A stretch of 64,000 nucleotides of DNA from an uncultured Granulosicoccaceae bacterium. Its GTDB lineage: Bacteria > Pseudomonadota > Gammaproteobacteria > Granulosicoccales > Granulosicoccaceae. Below, one piece after another: positions 37,203-47,401 of the stretch. Numbering within the stretch: the first letter of the stretch is position 1; every line of letters begins with the position of its first letter. Location: contig CALGKA010000001.1 of the NCBI GenBank assembly GCA_937927895.1, forward strand, positions 1 to 64,000. Reading direction: 5' to 3'. Both the position numbers and the translations under genes were made by a program. The notes under the pieces are model-generated. The model did no database searches. It had not been told where the DNA came from and saw only the letters and a list, made by a program, of their open reading frames with translations.

Positions 37203-38279
37203 CTACACAAACAGCGATAACTGCCCACCCGTTGTAGGCTTCGCAAACTGCGTTGTATCAAGCTCAAAGTCCCTCCCTACAGACACCCCTGCACGCTTAC
37301 AAGCAAGCTCAAAACGCTGCCGAATAATCTCCGCCCGTGGACCACTGCCGATCATACGTGCATTAAAATCTGCATTGTTTAGTTTATTATCTCGCACAGA
37401 GCGGATTGCTTTCATTATTCGATCTGCACGCAGTGGGTAATGTACCGCCAACCACTCAGGAAACAGTTGCTGCAACTCATGCGGCAAACGCAGCACAATG
37501 GCGTAAGCCGCCTGGGCCCCTGCCTGTGCAGCTGCCAACACAATATTATCGAGTTCTTCTTCATTAAGTGCCGGTATAACGGGAGAAACCGACACTCTTG
37601 TAGGAATGCCTGCATCACTTAACGTTTTAAGCGTTTTTAACCGCCTCGAGGGAGTGGTTGCTCGAGGCTCCAAATTACGCGCAAGCTTTCTATCAAGCGT
37701 AGTTATCGTAATACAAACAGACACTAGATTGCGCTTTGCCATTTCTGTCAACAGATCAAGGTCCCTTTCAATTAACGATGATTTAGTAATTAGATACGCC
37801 GGATGCCGACTTTCAAGCAGTACCTTTAAAATCTCTCTGGTGATCGTTAGCTTTTTCTCTAACGGTTGATACGCGTCAGTGTTAACACCAATCGCAATAG
37901 GCTCACATTGGTAGTTAGGGTTCGCTAATTCCGCTTTTAATAACTTTGCTGCAGCACGCTTTGCATACAGCTTCGTTTCAAAATCTAAACCTGCAGAATG
38001 GCCTAAGTAAGTATGCGATGGTCTCGCAAAACAATAGATACATCCGTGCTCACATCCGCGGTACGGATTTACTGATCGATCAAAGTGGATATCAGGTGAT
38101 TGATTGCGGGTAATAATGGTGCGATTGCTGTCATCGCGCCACTGAGTCTGTATGCGTGTTTCGGGCTCAATATAAGAGCTCCAGCCATCGTCTATATCAG
38201 AATGAACGATGCGCTCAAAGCGACCGGTCACATTACTGACAGACCCCCTGCCGCGGCGTATAAGTGGCGTTTCTCGCAT
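37203..38279 (-). CDS. PA0069-family radical SAM protein
   Basis: About 358 residues from the ATG at 38277-38279 (MRETPLIRRGRG), preferred over the upstream open frame. The [4Fe-4S]-SAM motif is CEHGCIYC (CxxxCxxC) in NPYRGCEHGCIYCFARPSH. The protein belongs to the spore-photolyase-like Rv2578c/PA0069 group; its reaction has not, to my knowledge, been established. Cytoplasmic, no clear operon partners. Convergent with the parvulin gene. Confidence 0.9.
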   Translation of the reverse strand: MRETPLIRRGRGSVSNVTGRFERIVHSDIDDGWSSYIEPETRIQTQWRDDSNRTIITRNQSPDIHFDRSVNPYRGCEHGCIYCFARPSHTYLGHSAGLDFETKLYAKRAAAKLLKAELANPNYQCEPIAIGVNTDAYQPLEKKLTITREILKVLLESRHPAYLITKSSLIERDLDLLTEMAKRNLVSVCITITTLDRKLARNLEPRATTPSRRLKTLKTLSDAGIPTRVSVSPVIPALNEEELDNIVLAAAQAGAQAAYAIVLRLPHELQQLFPEWLAVHYPLRADRIMKAIRSVRDNKLNNADFNARMIGSGPRAEIIRQRFELACKRAGVSVGRDFELDTTQFAKPTTGGQLSLFV

Positions 38280-38369
38280 GGCTGTCTCAATACTGTATAT
38301 ACAAACAGTATACATAAATATTGGGCGCATACCACATAGGCGTTACATCACAATACTATGGAGGAAATG

Positions 38370-39017
38370 CTACGAACCTTTGCTAAGCTGGCTGAGTTCA
38401 TCCGAAGCTATATAGAACCCCAAGCCCAATAAAATAGACCCGGAGATACGTTCTTGTGTCTGCTGCGCCTGCTTGTGTTTTACCAGCCACCTCGACACCT
38501 TGCTGCTTGAAACCGCGATAATAATATCGCAGGGCAAGGCAGTGATTGTCACTATAAGCCCTAGAACCAATAACTGCTGTGATACTGCCCCGGCCGCAGG
38601 CACAACAAACTGCGGTAACAGTGCCAGAAAAAATAAAGCCGTTTTAGGATTAGTCACTTCAACAACAATACTTTCTTTGAACACAGTTACCAGCGGTTTA
38701 GTGGTTGCTTTTTCAACATTTAACTCTGAATCTTTAGAGACCCAATAACTAAAACCCAAGTAAATTAAATACGCCGCACCCAGCAATTTTATAATCGAGT
38801 AGAGCATTGGTGAATGGATAAAAACAGCTGATAGACCCATCACTGTGGCAGCAACATGAATCAAACTACCCACCGCCAGCCCCATAGACGCCACAACACC
38901 ACCCTTTGTCCCTTGCGAGATGGCTCTAGCCATGACATACATGTTCGAGGGCCCCGGAGAAAGATTCATAACGAGCGCCGCTACTGTAAAAGCCACCAGG
39001 AATTCTGTTGTTGGCAT
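38370..39017 (-). CDS. LysE/RhtB family amino-acid exporter
   Basis: A 215-residue membrane protein with about six helices. The N-terminal signature NLSPGPSNMYVMARAISQGTKGGVVASMGLAVG is characteristic of LysE/RhtB translocators, and VEVTNPKTALFFLALLPQFV is the second family block. Members export amino acids or homoserine lactone-like compounds; the substrate is not predictable. It is monocistronic; the 228-base gap upstream (39018-39245) shows nothing recognisable. Confidence 0.92.
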   Translation of the reverse strand: MPTTEFLVAFTVAALVMNLSPGPSNMYVMARAISQGTKGGVVASMGLAVGSLIHVAATVMGLSAVFIHSPMLYSIIKLLGAAYLIYLGFSYWVSKDSELNVEKATTKPLVTVFKESIVVEVTNPKTALFFLALLPQFVVPAAGAVSQQLLVLGLIVTITALPCDIIIAVSSSKVSRWLVKHKQAQQTQERISGSILLGLGFYIASDELSQLSKGS

Positions 39018-39245
39018 AACACTTTTTCCACTTATCTGTACGTAACTCTATATCAATGATATTCAATTGTAGTACTGCGAGCACAGGTAAACTGTTGTAG
39101 TCATACAATTGTCCCTTGTGACTACAGAGATAACATGCAAACAAACCTTACAATTAATTAGAACTCGCCCTGGCCGTCCGAAACACACTAGATGAAGCCT
39201 AGTCGTCCGGCTAGCCGACTTACAGTACTAACAGCAGCGAGCGCG

Positions 39246-39707
39246 CTAAAAGAATGGTTCTGTTAACTCATCAAAAAGCACTTCTAAGGGATATGGCAAA
39301 ACGAGTTCAGGCATTTCCTGCTTGTGAAAATATTGTGTACTGACGGTTTCTGCATCTGTCACCTTGCCGGTATTATCTTCAATAGTGCATTTGAATAAGG
39401 TTATCTGGTATTCCACCAGGTCACCGTTCGGATATTCATATCGGAAATCTTTACCGCCAAACAGGCCAAGCACTTTACTAATACTCACTAATAAACCGGT
39501 TTCTTCTTGCACCTCTCGAATAATAGCCTCCTTAGGTGATTCACCAGGCTCTATCATTCCAGCTGGCAGACTCCATGCTTCATTGGCTTTATCCTGAAGC
39601 AGTAACCTATTCTTGTTATCCAATATAACGGCTGCAACACCCGGTATCATCAGCAATGAGTTGCCTATATTGGCTCGTAAATCCTTTATATATTCGCTTT
39701 CACTCAT
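39246..39707 (-). CDS. Nudix hydrolase
   Basis: A 153-residue Nudix protein. The box GMIEPGESPKEAIIREVQEETGL (about 52-74) is complete, so it should cleave a nucleoside diphosphate linked to another moiety using Mg2+. The segment preceding it (NRLLLQDKANEAWSLPAG) and the later RYEYPNGDLVEYQITLF are typical of small housekeeping Nudix enzymes with unknown substrate. It lies 63 bases downstream of metZ on the same strand and may be co-transcribed. Confidence 0.92.
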   Translation of the reverse strand: MSESEYIKDLRANIGNSLLMIPGVAAVILDNKNRLLLQDKANEAWSLPAGMIEPGESPKEAIIREVQEETGLLVSISKVLGLFGGKDFRYEYPNGDLVEYQITLFKCTIEDNTGKVTDAETVSTQYFHKQEMPELVLPYPLEVLFDELTEPFF

Positions 39708-39770
39708 TGGTTGTTCTGCTTGTGCATTGATCCCAAGAACAGTTTCTATGTAAAGAAACCCTGCTGGAAG

Positions 39771-40955
39771 TTAACTTAACCCGTGCTCCAGATCAGCAAT
39801 GATATCTCTAGGCGATTCAAGACCTACTGCCAAACGCAAGAGTGATTGTTTTATACCAGCGTGCTGTCGTTGTTCTTCTGTTATCCTGCCGTGTGTGGTA
39901 GTTGAAGGATGAGTAATTGTGGTTTTAGCATCCCCCAGGTTGCCTGTGATCGAGATCAGTTTAGTCGAATCAATTACTTTCCAAGCCGCATCTTTACCAC
40001 CTTTGACTTCAAAAGAGACAATGCCACCAAAGCCATTCTGTTGCTGCTTACAGAGTTCGTGCTGCGGGTGCTCTTCAAGGCCTGGATAAAATACTTTTCC
40101 AACACCTGGGTGCTTGGAAAGCCAGCTTGCGAGTTGCGCGGCACTCTCACAATGTCTCTGCATACGCAGCTCTAGAGTCTCTAAACCTTTTAAAAATACC
40201 CACGCATTGAACGGGCTCATGGTGGGACCAGCTGAGCGTAGAAATCCGTAAACATCTTCACCTACGCGTTTTTTATCACCGACCACTGCACCACCGACAC
40301 AACGACCCTGCCCGTCTATAAATTTAGTTGCAGAATGAATAACAATGTCAGCACCTAGTTGCAAAGGCTGCTGCAACACCGGTGTGCAAAAACAATTATC
40401 GACTACCAATATTGCATTGTGCTCTTTAGCAAGTGCTGCAAGTGCTTTGATATCTGCCAACTGTGTTAATGGATTGGTGGGTGTTTCTAAGAACAACATT
40501 TTCGTGTCTGCAGTAATCTTGCTACGCCAGTCATCTACGCTATCTATTTGCGCAAAGTCCACCGGATTACCCATGCGAGTTAGATACTTGTTAAAAAATT
40601 GCGTGGTTGATCCAAACATACCGGTTGCCGCGAGTACGCGATCACCCGGCTCTAGTAATGCTACGCATGTCGCCATAATGGCGGCCATTCCCGATGAAGT
40701 TGCTACACAACATTCAGCACCTTCCATAGCCGCAAGTCTTTCTTCAAATGTACGCACAGTAGGGTTAGTAAAACGCGAGTACACGTTACCTGGAATCTTG
40801 TTTTGAAATCTATCAGCCGCTTGTGCTGCACTTTCAAATACAAAGCTCGATGTAGTGAAGATCGCATCTGAGTGCTCGCCCTCGTGGGTACGTACTTGGC
40901 CTGCACGCACAGCAGCTGTGGCAAGATCGAATTGGTTCCAGTCGGTATCGCTCAT
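39771..40955 (-). CDS. metZ: O-succinylhomoserine sulfhydrylase
   Basis: A 394-residue Cys/Met-metabolism PLP enzyme (fold type I). The Schiff-base Lys is in HSATKFIDGQGR (about residue 207), with SGMAAIMA and YSRFTNPTVRTFEERLAALEG-type blocks typical of the family (here YSRFTNPTVRTFEERLAAME). It forms homocysteine from O-succinylhomoserine and sulfide. Length and the synteny with purF/cvpA fit MetZ rather than MetB. The gene is preceded by a 637-base repeat-rich gap, so it likely has its own promoter. Confidence 0.93.
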   Translation of the reverse strand: MSDTDWNQFDLATAAVRAGQVRTHEGEHSDAIFTTSSFVFESAAQAADRFQNKIPGNVYSRFTNPTVRTFEERLAAMEGAECCVATSSGMAAIMATCVALLEPGDRVLAATGMFGSTTQFFNKYLTRMGNPVDFAQIDSVDDWRSKITADTKMLFLETPTNPLTQLADIKALAALAKEHNAILVVDNCFCTPVLQQPLQLGADIVIHSATKFIDGQGRCVGGAVVGDKKRVGEDVYGFLRSAGPTMSPFNAWVFLKGLETLELRMQRHCESAAQLASWLSKHPGVGKVFYPGLEEHPQHELCKQQQNGFGGIVSFEVKGGKDAAWKVIDSTKLISITGNLGDAKTTITHPSTTTHGRITEEQRQHAGIKQSLLRLAVGLESPRDIIADLEHGLS

Positions 40956-41267
40956 TATCGTTCCGCTTACTAATTAAAATTCGCGCGACGATCCGGGGCT
41001 TGATAGGAGGTAATTCGCTTAAAAATTACAGATGGATTGGCCACTTATGTGAAGTATTCAATGACCTATCTAACAACGGCAGAAGGGATGAATTGCCGAC
41101 GCTCGATTTAGCTGTACTTTTTAAGCGCCCGCAAGCTGAATCAAATCGGCGCACTTCAATTATCCACTTGCGGCTATCAGTGTCAAGCTGTGCACGCAAC
41201 AAAGATAGAATCAGCAAGAACTGATAACAGATAGTCTTGAATATTTGGGTTGAGTTTTTTTAGATCT

Positions 41268-41541
41268 ACTACTTGATTTAGGATTCATGGTTCTAAAATC
41301 CCTCGCTCACGCTGGCGGGCTTCCTAACGAGCGCTTCAAAACAAACAGCATTTCTAAAATGACAGGCCACGCTCGTCAAGCAAGCCCGCCAGCGTGAGCG
41401 AGGGACTTTGTGCCGCGATGATTAATTTTGTTTGCAGCTATTTGAATGTTGGAGCCGTATGTTTTTAAATACACTACTTGAATATGGATTCACGGTTCTA
41501 AAATCCCTCGCTCACGCTGGCGGGCTTCCTAACGAGCGCTT
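41268..41541. repeat. two direct 69-bp repeats in the metZ upstream gap
   Basis: Copies at 41268-41336 and 41473-41541 share ACTACTTGA...GGATTCA(T/C)GGTTCTAAAATCC and the following block ending in ACGAGCGCTT, with only a few mismatches. They are 205 bases apart. The remainder of 40956-41592 shows no convincing gene. Confidence 0.93.
41299..41405. repeat. large inverted repeat (cruciform-capable)
   Basis: The core of direct copy 1 (41299-41322) recurs as an exact reverse complement at 41382-41405 (24 bases); the similarity continues outwards so that about 35 bases (41299-41334 with 41370-41405) can pair around a loop of roughly 35 bases. It lies beyond the 3' end of the L,D-transpeptidase gene (reverse strand), so it could end that transcript. 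Confidence 0.92.
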
Positions 41542-41592
41542 TTAAAATAACAAGTGCGACTTTCAAGCAACATTTAGCTCGGCTAAACCCTG

Positions 41593-42165
41593 TCAAGAAA
41601 AAGTAACAAGCACCGGCGTACCAACCTCAACCTGCTCAAACAACTCAATAACTTCGCTATTACTCATGCGAATACAACCATGCGATACGGCCTGCCCTAA
41701 CAAGTGCTCCTGTGCTGTACCATGAATATAGATGTAGCGCCTTTTAGAATCGACACTGCCTTGTGAATTAAATCCAGGCTGGGCACCCGCTAACCATAGT
41801 ATCCGGCTGGTGATAGAGTCATTATCAATGTCTGAACAGAATTCCGTTAGCACCTGCTCTGGCACGCGACCTTTGAACACAGTTCCAATTGTTGCACCCT
41901 GGCCAATTTTCTCACTAACCGTATGCCAACCTATTGGTGTACAACCCGTGTCGTTGCGATTACCCGCACCGTTTAAAGCTGTTGAAACCTTGTAACTGGC
42001 CAGCACAACACCACCGCTTATTAGAAGCAGGCGCTGTTGATCCAACTCGACCAAAATGAACTTTAACGATTGAATATCAGTGCCAAAAAGTGATTGGCAA
42101 AGATGCACAAAGGGCTCTTGCGAGCCCGATAGCGCTCTATGGGCGGGTGGCTCTAACGGCGCCAC
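41593..42165 (-). CDS. small L,D-transpeptidase (YkuD domain), no signal peptide
   Basis: A 190-residue YkuD-domain protein with the active-site block SHGCIRMSNSEV (Cys at about residue 164) and an upstream IHGTAQEHLLG. It begins with GTG, whose G is the last base of the purF stop codon (TAGTG), so translation is coupled and the start cannot be moved upstream outside purF. The N-terminus (MAPLEPPAHRALSGSQEPF) has no signal peptide or membrane helix. The family normally acts on peptidoglycan in the periplasm; either export is by an unusual route or the substrate is cytoplasmic. It is followed by the repeat region at 41268-41541. Confidence 0.85.
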   Translation of the reverse strand: MAPLEPPAHRALSGSQEPFVHLCQSLFGTDIQSLKFILVELDQQRLLLISGGVVLASYKVSTALNGAGNRNDTGCTPIGWHTVSEKIGQGATIGTVFKGRVPEQVLTEFCSDIDNDSITSRILWLAGAQPGFNSQGSVDSKRRYIYIHGTAQEHLLGQAVSHGCIRMSNSEVIELFEQVEVGTPVLVTFS

Positions 42166-43673
42166 TACTGAACTCCAACATCTACCATCTCTTCATCACT
42201 ATTGAAATTTTTGTTGGCATCCGCGCGCGCCGTTTGCAGCTTATCCAGGTAGGTAGCGTCTACATCACCAGTGATATAACTACCATTAAAACAGCTGGTT
42301 TCAAACTCATCCAGGCTGGGTCGCAGCTCTCGCACGCAGTCTATGAGATCATCCAGGTCTTGATATATGAGACCGTCCGCACCAATCGCCTGGCGGATTT
42401 CTTCAACACTTTTTTCATGTGCTATGAGTTCTTTAGCTGCCGGCATATCTATGCCATAAACATTAGGGTAGCTGACTGGTGGTGCAGCAGATGCCATGTA
42501 GACCTTAGCCGCCCCAACTTCACGCGCCATTTCTACAATTTGTTCAGAGGTAGTGCCACGAACGATGGAATCGTCTACCAATAGAACATTAAGCCCTTTA
42601 AATTCAGTGCCTATAGGGTTAAGTTTTTGCCTTACTGCGTTACGACGCATGGTTTGGCCGGGCATAATAAAGGTACGGCCAATATAGCGATTTTTTACAA
42701 AACCTTCGCGGTATTTAACCCCTAAGCTCATGGCAAGTTCTAACGCGGATGTATTACTGGTATCAGGTATGGGTATCACCACATCGATATCGTTATCGGG
42801 CCACTCGCGTTGAATTTTTGCCGCTAACTTTCTACCCATAGCTAAACGTGAACTATAGACTGACACTTTATCTATGACAGAGTCTGGTCTGGCGAAATAC
42901 ACATATTCAAATATGCATGGGCTTAACTGCATTTTCTCAGCGCATTGCTGGCTATGTATTTCACCGTCTTGAGAAATATAAACCGCCTCACCTGGCTCTA
43001 GATCTCTGACTGGCTCAAAACCTAAACCTGTTAATGCAACGCTCTCAGAGGCCATTATGTATTCGACGCCTTTGTCTGACTCACGCTTGCCTAATATGAT
43101 TGGTCTGATTCCGTATGGGTCTCTAAAACCCACCACCCCACGCCCTACCAACATAGAGATCACCGCATAACCACCGGCACAACGACGATGCACGGCTGAT
43201 ACTGCTTCAAACAAATGTTGTGGGTCGAATTTGTCAGATTGGGCAGCACGCTGAAGCTCGTGCGCAAAGACGTTAAGCAATACTTCGCTATCTGAGCTGG
43301 TATTAATGTGACGTCGGTCGGTTCGATACAGTTCACTTTGAAGTGATTCCGCATTGGTCAGGTTGCCGTTGTGCGCCAATACAATACCGAACGGGGAATT
43401 TACATAAAATGGCTGCGCTTCAGCTGAGATTCGAGACCCGCCTGCCGTTGGGTAGCGCAGATGGCCAATACCCATTGTTCCTTGCAGACGCATCATGTGG
43501 CTTGTACGAAAGGCCTCCCGCACCAAGCCTGGAGCCTTGCGCATAAACAGCTTTCGACCGTCACAAGTGGCCATACCAGCGGCATCTTGACCACGATGCT
43601 GGAGCAAGGTCAGGCCATCGTAAATTTGTTGGTTTACCGGTTCGTGGCCAACTATGCCAATGATGCCGCACAT
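42165..43673 (-). CDS. purF: amidophosphoribosyltransferase
   Basis: A 502-residue Ntn-type glutamine amidotransferase fused to a phosphoribosyltransferase. The nucleophile is C2 ([21 protein letters not shown]), glutamine-site residues are in [10 protein letters not shown], and the PRPP loop is [18 protein letters not shown] (about 370). It catalyses the first committed step of purine synthesis. It follows cvpA by 111 bases, the conserved cvpA-purF unit, and its stop codon overlaps the start of the L,D-transpeptidase gene. Confidence 0.97.
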   Translation of the reverse strand: MCGIIGIVGHEPVNQQIYDGLTLLQHRGQDAAGMATCDGRKLFMRKAPGLVREAFRTSHMMRLQGTMGIGHLRYPTAGGSRISAEAQPFYVNSPFGIVLAHNGNLTNAESLQSELYRTDRRHINTSSDSEVLLNVFAHELQRAAQSDKFDPQHLFEAVSAVHRRCAGGYAVISMLVGRGVVGFRDPYGIRPIILGKRESDKGVEYIMASESVALTGLGFEPVRDLEPGEAVYISQDGEIHSQQCAEKMQLSPCIFEYVYFARPDSVIDKVSVYSSRLAMGRKLAAKIQREWPDNDIDVVIPIPDTSNTSALELAMSLGVKYREGFVKNRYIGRTFIMPGQTMRRNAVRQKLNPIGTEFKGLNVLLVDDSIVRGTTSEQIVEMAREVGAAKVYMASAAPPVSYPNVYGIDMPAAKELIAHEKSVEEIRQAIGADGLIYQDLDDLIDCVRELRPSLDEFETSCFNGSYITGDVDATYLDKLQTARADANKNFNSDEEMVDVGVQ

Positions 43674-43784
43674 GGTGTTACCCGTTAATCACAGGGCAAG
43701 ATTGTAAACGGTTTACGCACGTAATTGGTCGCTACTTTCAATGACATTTACTGTTATTGAAAGATATTGCGCTGCGCACCTGTT

Positions 43785-44294
43785 CTAGATGCGGTTCAGA
43801 ACAAAAAGTCGCGCTAGATCATCGGGCATATTGGTCCTGATGAGGTTTGAGACCTTCAAAACCACTGGCATTAGCTGCGACTTGTTCCACCATACCTCTT
43901 GAGTCAGTGATTTGCTGTAGGTAGCAAGCATGGCGACAAATGCCACAATCACAGCACCTCGTGCAACACCGAGGCCCAGCCCGAGTATGCGATCGGCAAA
44001 CCCAAGACCAGTAGCACCGAGTATTTTGCGAATTAAAAAGCAAATGACGCTCAACAATATGAAAGCACCGAAAAATAAGCACGCTGCCGAGACTATTGTT
44101 TTGGCAGCTGGACTGCCTACCGAATCTGGCAAAAACGATTCACTGAACTTGCCAGTAAACTTGAGCGGCAACCAAATGGCCACGACCCAGGTGAATAGAG
44201 ACAGAATTGAGGTCGAAAAGCCACGATACAGGCCAAATAAGCCCGAAACCGCCACCACGCCAACGATAAACATGTCTAAGGTGTTAAAAGTCAT
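43785..44294 (-). CDS. cvpA: CvpA family membrane protein
   Basis: A 169-residue protein with four predicted membrane helices, starting FNTLDMFIVGVVAVSGLFGLYRGF. The conserved patches VAIWLPLKFTGKFSESF and GFADRILGLGLGVARGAVIV define CvpA (colicin V production). The role in uninfected cells is envelope-related and not well defined. Placement between a SPOR-domain gene and purF is the usual gammaproteobacterial order. Confidence 0.95.
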   Translation of the reverse strand: MTFNTLDMFIVGVVAVSGLFGLYRGFSTSILSLFTWVVAIWLPLKFTGKFSESFLPDSVGSPAAKTIVSAACLFFGAFILLSVICFLIRKILGATGLGFADRILGLGLGVARGAVIVAFVAMLATYSKSLTQEVWWNKSQLMPVVLKVSNLIRTNMPDDLARLFVLNRI

Positions 44295-44382
44295 TTAATA
44301 CTGTCTCTGCCAGTTAACACTATTGTAGCAGCACGCCCCGAATATTTGCATGTCCAGACGGTTTTCGGCGCGCAGCGTACGA

Positions 44383-45129
44383 TTATTTACGATGTACAAC
44401 AAGGCTTTCAACCCGATAATCACGGTCAATTCGGTTTTGCAGTGCTAAAACATCAATCTGGTTACTGTATGGCCCCACCATTACCCGGATCAACGTGCGA
44501 GTTTTACCCTCTACCCGATTGGCGTAGGCCACCAGGTTTTGCGCCCGAAGCCGATTAACCAATTTGACTGCATTTTCATCCCGTACAAAGCTTGCCACCT
44601 GAATATTCCAACCAGACTGCAACGGCAAGTAATTGATAGCACTAACATTGCTGTTCGCAGCAAGCGCGCTGTTAGTGACCGTATTATTGCCAATCGTCTC
44701 ATACTGAACCGGATTCGTGCCGCCTTGATTTACTGGTGCGGTGACTGCCGGGCTGCTGTTTTGGCTATTACTTAGATCTTGACCTGCGGACTGCAAACCA
44801 GCCAACGATGTAGTTTCAGGTAACTGCACGTTAAATGATTCCGTCGAAGGAGGTGGCGTTACGGTTTGGCGCGAGGAAAAAGATTTTTCAACCACCGGGG
44901 GCGGCGGCTCAACCGGTAACAACTCTGCGTATTCATATTCTGTTTGCGATCCAGAGCCATCGAGCACAAAAGGCAGAACAATTACGGCGATCGCCAACAG
45001 CACAGCAGCACCGATTAAACGTGCGAACAGTTGCTCGTCTCGGTACTCTTTGCGTCCAGAGGGCGTCTGCCCCGCTTTGGAGGGTTCCACAATCAAAGTA
45101 TCATTCACGATACCGCTCCGCTGTCGCAA
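44383..45129 (-). CDS. SPOR-domain cell-division-type protein (DedD-like)
   Basis: A 248-residue protein. A cytoplasmic N-terminus (about 1-32) is followed by a single membrane helix (LIGAAVLLAIAVIVLPFVL), a Pro/Ser/Gln-rich periplasmic linker, and a C-terminal SPOR domain (about 170-248, SGWNIQVASFVRDENAVKLVNRLRAQ and VMVGPYSNQID). SPOR domains bind denuded glycan strands at the division site. The folC-SPOR-cvpA-purF order identifies it as the DedD counterpart. The start ATG at 45129 is plausible, but nearby alternatives exist. Confidence 0.9.
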   Translation of the reverse strand: MRQRSGIVNDTLIVEPSKAGQTPSGRKEYRDEQLFARLIGAAVLLAIAVIVLPFVLDGSGSQTEYEYAELLPVEPPPPVVEKSFSSRQTVTPPPSTESFNVQLPETTSLAGLQSAGQDLSNSQNSSPAVTAPVNQGGTNPVQYETIGNNTVTNSALAANSNVSAINYLPLQSGWNIQVASFVRDENAVKLVNRLRAQNLVAYANRVEGKTRTLIRVMVGPYSNQIDVLALQNRIDRDYRVESLVVHRK

Positions 45130-45225
45130 AATTGTGTAATCTTATTAGCCCCAAAGTGATTCATCTTAATTTAAGTGTCATCAGCTTGATAAAAAGCCAA
45201 AGCGCTTAGCGATTGAAAGCAGTGA

Positions 45226-46503
45226 TCAGTCGCTTGAATTAAGCGTTTTAAGTGCCGGCCCAACCACGTGAAAGGACCCAAACACTATTATTCTGTCTTC
45301 AGACCCTGATTGTGCAATAGCAGCCGTAGTAGCTTGAATTACGGAGCCGAAAACCTCAACGGCTGCGACACTATGTTTAACAACTTCACGCTCAATCTCA
45401 GCACCATCCATAGCGCGTGGGTAATCAATGTTTGCAATGCACCAGTGATCAATCACAGGTGCAAGTTCGCTGACTATTGCACCGATATCTTTATCTTTCA
45501 TGCAACCAAAAACGGCCCTGTTGACGCCAGCGATAGGTGTGACCTGTAAATAGTTTTTGAGCTTTGCGGCCGCTGCACCATTATGCGCAACATCAAGAAT
45601 CACGTGAGTATTGTTGTGCTCTATTGATTGCATGCGCCCGGTCATAGAAACTTGTCGTAACGCCGCCTCTACCGATTCCACTGCTGGTGCGGCGTTTAAA
45701 AATTTGCCGACGGCGCAAATAGATACCGCCGCGTTTTCGCATGCCCAGTCGCCCGGTATTAATGGCTTTGGCAAGATGGCACTAAACAATGCATCGCGGT
45801 ACAGCCACTGATTTTCGTCAAGCAACTCTAAATCAAACTCTGTATTGCGCTGTAGTAGCTCAGCCCCCACTTCCGCCGCAACCGTTTTAATACTTGCCGG
45901 TGGATTGGCATCGCCACAGATTAAGGGTCTACCGCTACGTGCAATACCGGCTTTTTCTCGACCAATGGTTTCACGGTCACTGCCTAACCAGTCAACGTGA
46001 TCAATAGCAATGGAACTGATACAAGCAATATCGCAATCCCATGCGTTGACCGCATCAAGCCTGCCACCCAACCCCACTTCTAGAATAGCTACATCTATTG
46101 CTGCGGTTTTAAAGCAACTGATTGCCGCGAGCGTAGTGAATTCAAAATAGGTGAGTTCAGTGTCACCACGGGCGCTATCAATCTGATCAAATGCATCACA
46201 CAATAGCGTGTCATTAACGCGATCACCGTTAACCACAATGCGCTCGTTAAAATCTATAAAGTGAGGTGAAGTGTAAACCCCCGTGCTGAAGCCCAGGTCT
46301 GAAAGAATGGCATCTGCAAACGCGACGGTTGAGCCCTTACCGTTAGTACCAGCAACCGTTATAATTCGAAAATCGTTTTGATCAATACCAAGCGTTTCAG
46401 CCACTTGCTTGATGCGAGCCAAACCCAGATCAATTTTATCTGGCTGCATAAGCTCTAAGCGCTGCAGCCAGTTTTCTAGCCTATCACTCAACAGGCTCTT
46501 CAT
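45226..46503 (-). CDS. folC: folylpolyglutamate synthase / dihydrofolate synthase
   Basis: About 425 residues from the ATG at 46501-46503 ([17 protein letters not shown]), which fits the family start; the frame opens 27 bases earlier inside accD. ATP-binding [14 protein letters not shown] (P-loop), the conserved [23 protein letters not shown] (metal and carbamoyl-Lys region) and [10 protein letters not shown] match FolC. It adds glutamate to dihydropteroate and folates. It overlaps the 3' end of accD by 20 bases. Confidence 0.95.
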   Translation of the reverse strand: MKSLLSDRLENWLQRLELMQPDKIDLGLARIKQVAETLGIDQNDFRIITVAGTNGKGSTVAFADAILSDLGFSTGVYTSPHFIDFNERIVVNGDRVNDTLLCDAFDQIDSARGDTELTYFEFTTLAAISCFKTAAIDVAILEVGLGGRLDAVNAWDCDIACISSIAIDHVDWLGSDRETIGREKAGIARSGRPLICGDANPPASIKTVAAEVGAELLQRNTEFDLELLDENQWLYRDALFSAILPKPLIPGDWACENAAVSICAVGKFLNAAPAVESVEAALRQVSMTGRMQSIEHNNTHVILDVAHNGAAAAKLKNYLQVTPIAGVNRAVFGCMKDKDIGAIVSELAPVIDHWCIANIDYPRAMDGAEIEREVVKHSVAAVEVFGSVIQATTAAIAQSGSEDRIIVFGSFHVVGPALKTLNSSD

Positions 46504-47401
46504 CTTTCGTGGGCTCAACCTCAGGTACATCTGAATTGATATCAGGCGTTTGACGACCCGTTAGCTGAGCAATAATTTGGGCAAACTTAGCACGCATTTC
46601 ACGACGGTCTACGATCATATCTATTGCACCGTGCTCCAGCAAAAACTCAGACCTTTGAAACCCTGAAGGCAGCGTCTCACGCACAGTTTGTTCAATCACA
46701 CGAGGCCCTGCAAAGCCAATTAACGCTCGCGGCTCAGCGACTATTATGTCTCCCAACATGGCGAAGCTTGCTGATACCCCACCCATGGTCGGATCAGTTA
46801 GCACCGAAATATAAGGCACCCCACGGCGCGACAACTGTGCAAGTGCCGAACTGGTTTTACCCATCTGAAAAAGTGACACCAATGCCTCTTGCATACGAGC
46901 ACCACCAGATGCGGTAAAGCAAATGAAAGCGGCATTGTGCTGTAGTGCAGTGTCTGCGGCGCGGACAAATTTCTCCCCCACTACCGAGCCCATCGAGCCT
47001 GCCATAAACTGATACTCAAATACTGCCACTACCACCGGCACGCCATGGATTGAACCATACATAGCCACCAATGCGTCTTTCTCGTTACTGGCCTTGGCCG
47101 CTTGAGTTAAGCGCTCACTATACTTGCGGCTATCTTTAAACTTTAAGTGATCAACCGGCTCAAGATTGGGTGCAATTTCACTGCGCGGCTCTGCATCAAG
47201 CAAAGCTTCAAGCCGGGCACGCGCTGCTATGCGGCGATGATGCCCACAGCGCGGACATACACTATTGTTGCGCTCAAGATCTCCTGAATACAATACGTTA
47301 GCGCAGCTATCGCATTTCACCCAAAGCCCTTCGGGCACAGAGCCTCTGTTGCGACTGTCTGTTCGCACTCTCGAGGGCATTAATTTATCAAACCAACTCA
47401 T
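46484..47401 (-). CDS. accD: acetyl-CoA carboxylase carboxyltransferase subunit beta
   Basis: A 305-residue protein. The N-terminal zinc ribbon is visible as CDSCANVLY and CPRCGHH, and the crotonase-like transferase domain has [19 protein letters not shown] and the [20 protein letters not shown] oxyanion region. It works with AccA to make malonyl-CoA for fatty-acid synthesis. A 20-residue acidic tail ([16 protein letters not shown]) ends it. The start overlaps the trpF stop by 4 bases (ATGA), so translation is coupled. Confidence 0.97.
   Translation of the reverse strand: MSWFDKLMPSRVRTDSRNRGSVPEGLWVKCDSCANVLYSGDLERNNSVCPRCGHHRRIAARARLEALLDAEPRSEIAPNLEPVDHLKFKDSRKYSERLTQAAKASNEKDALVAMYGSIHGVPVVVAVFEYQFMAGSMGSVVGEKFVRAADTALQHNAAFICFTASGGARMQEALVSLFQMGKTSSALAQLSRRGVPYISVLTDPTMGGVSASFAMLGDIIVAEPRALIGFAGPRVIEQTVRETLPSGFQRSEFLLEHGAIDMIVDRREMRAKFAQIIAQLTGRQTPDINSDVPEVEPTKDEEPVE

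Noticed and set aside
40956-41040. Possible SAM riboswitch upstream of metZ
   Set aside because: I looked for a conserved leader before metZ but could not identify the paired elements of any SAM riboswitch class.
41000-41224. Forward and reverse small open frames upstream of metZ
   Set aside because: Both strands are open over the same bases with low-complexity products and no ribosome-binding site; more likely non-coding sequence next to the repeats.
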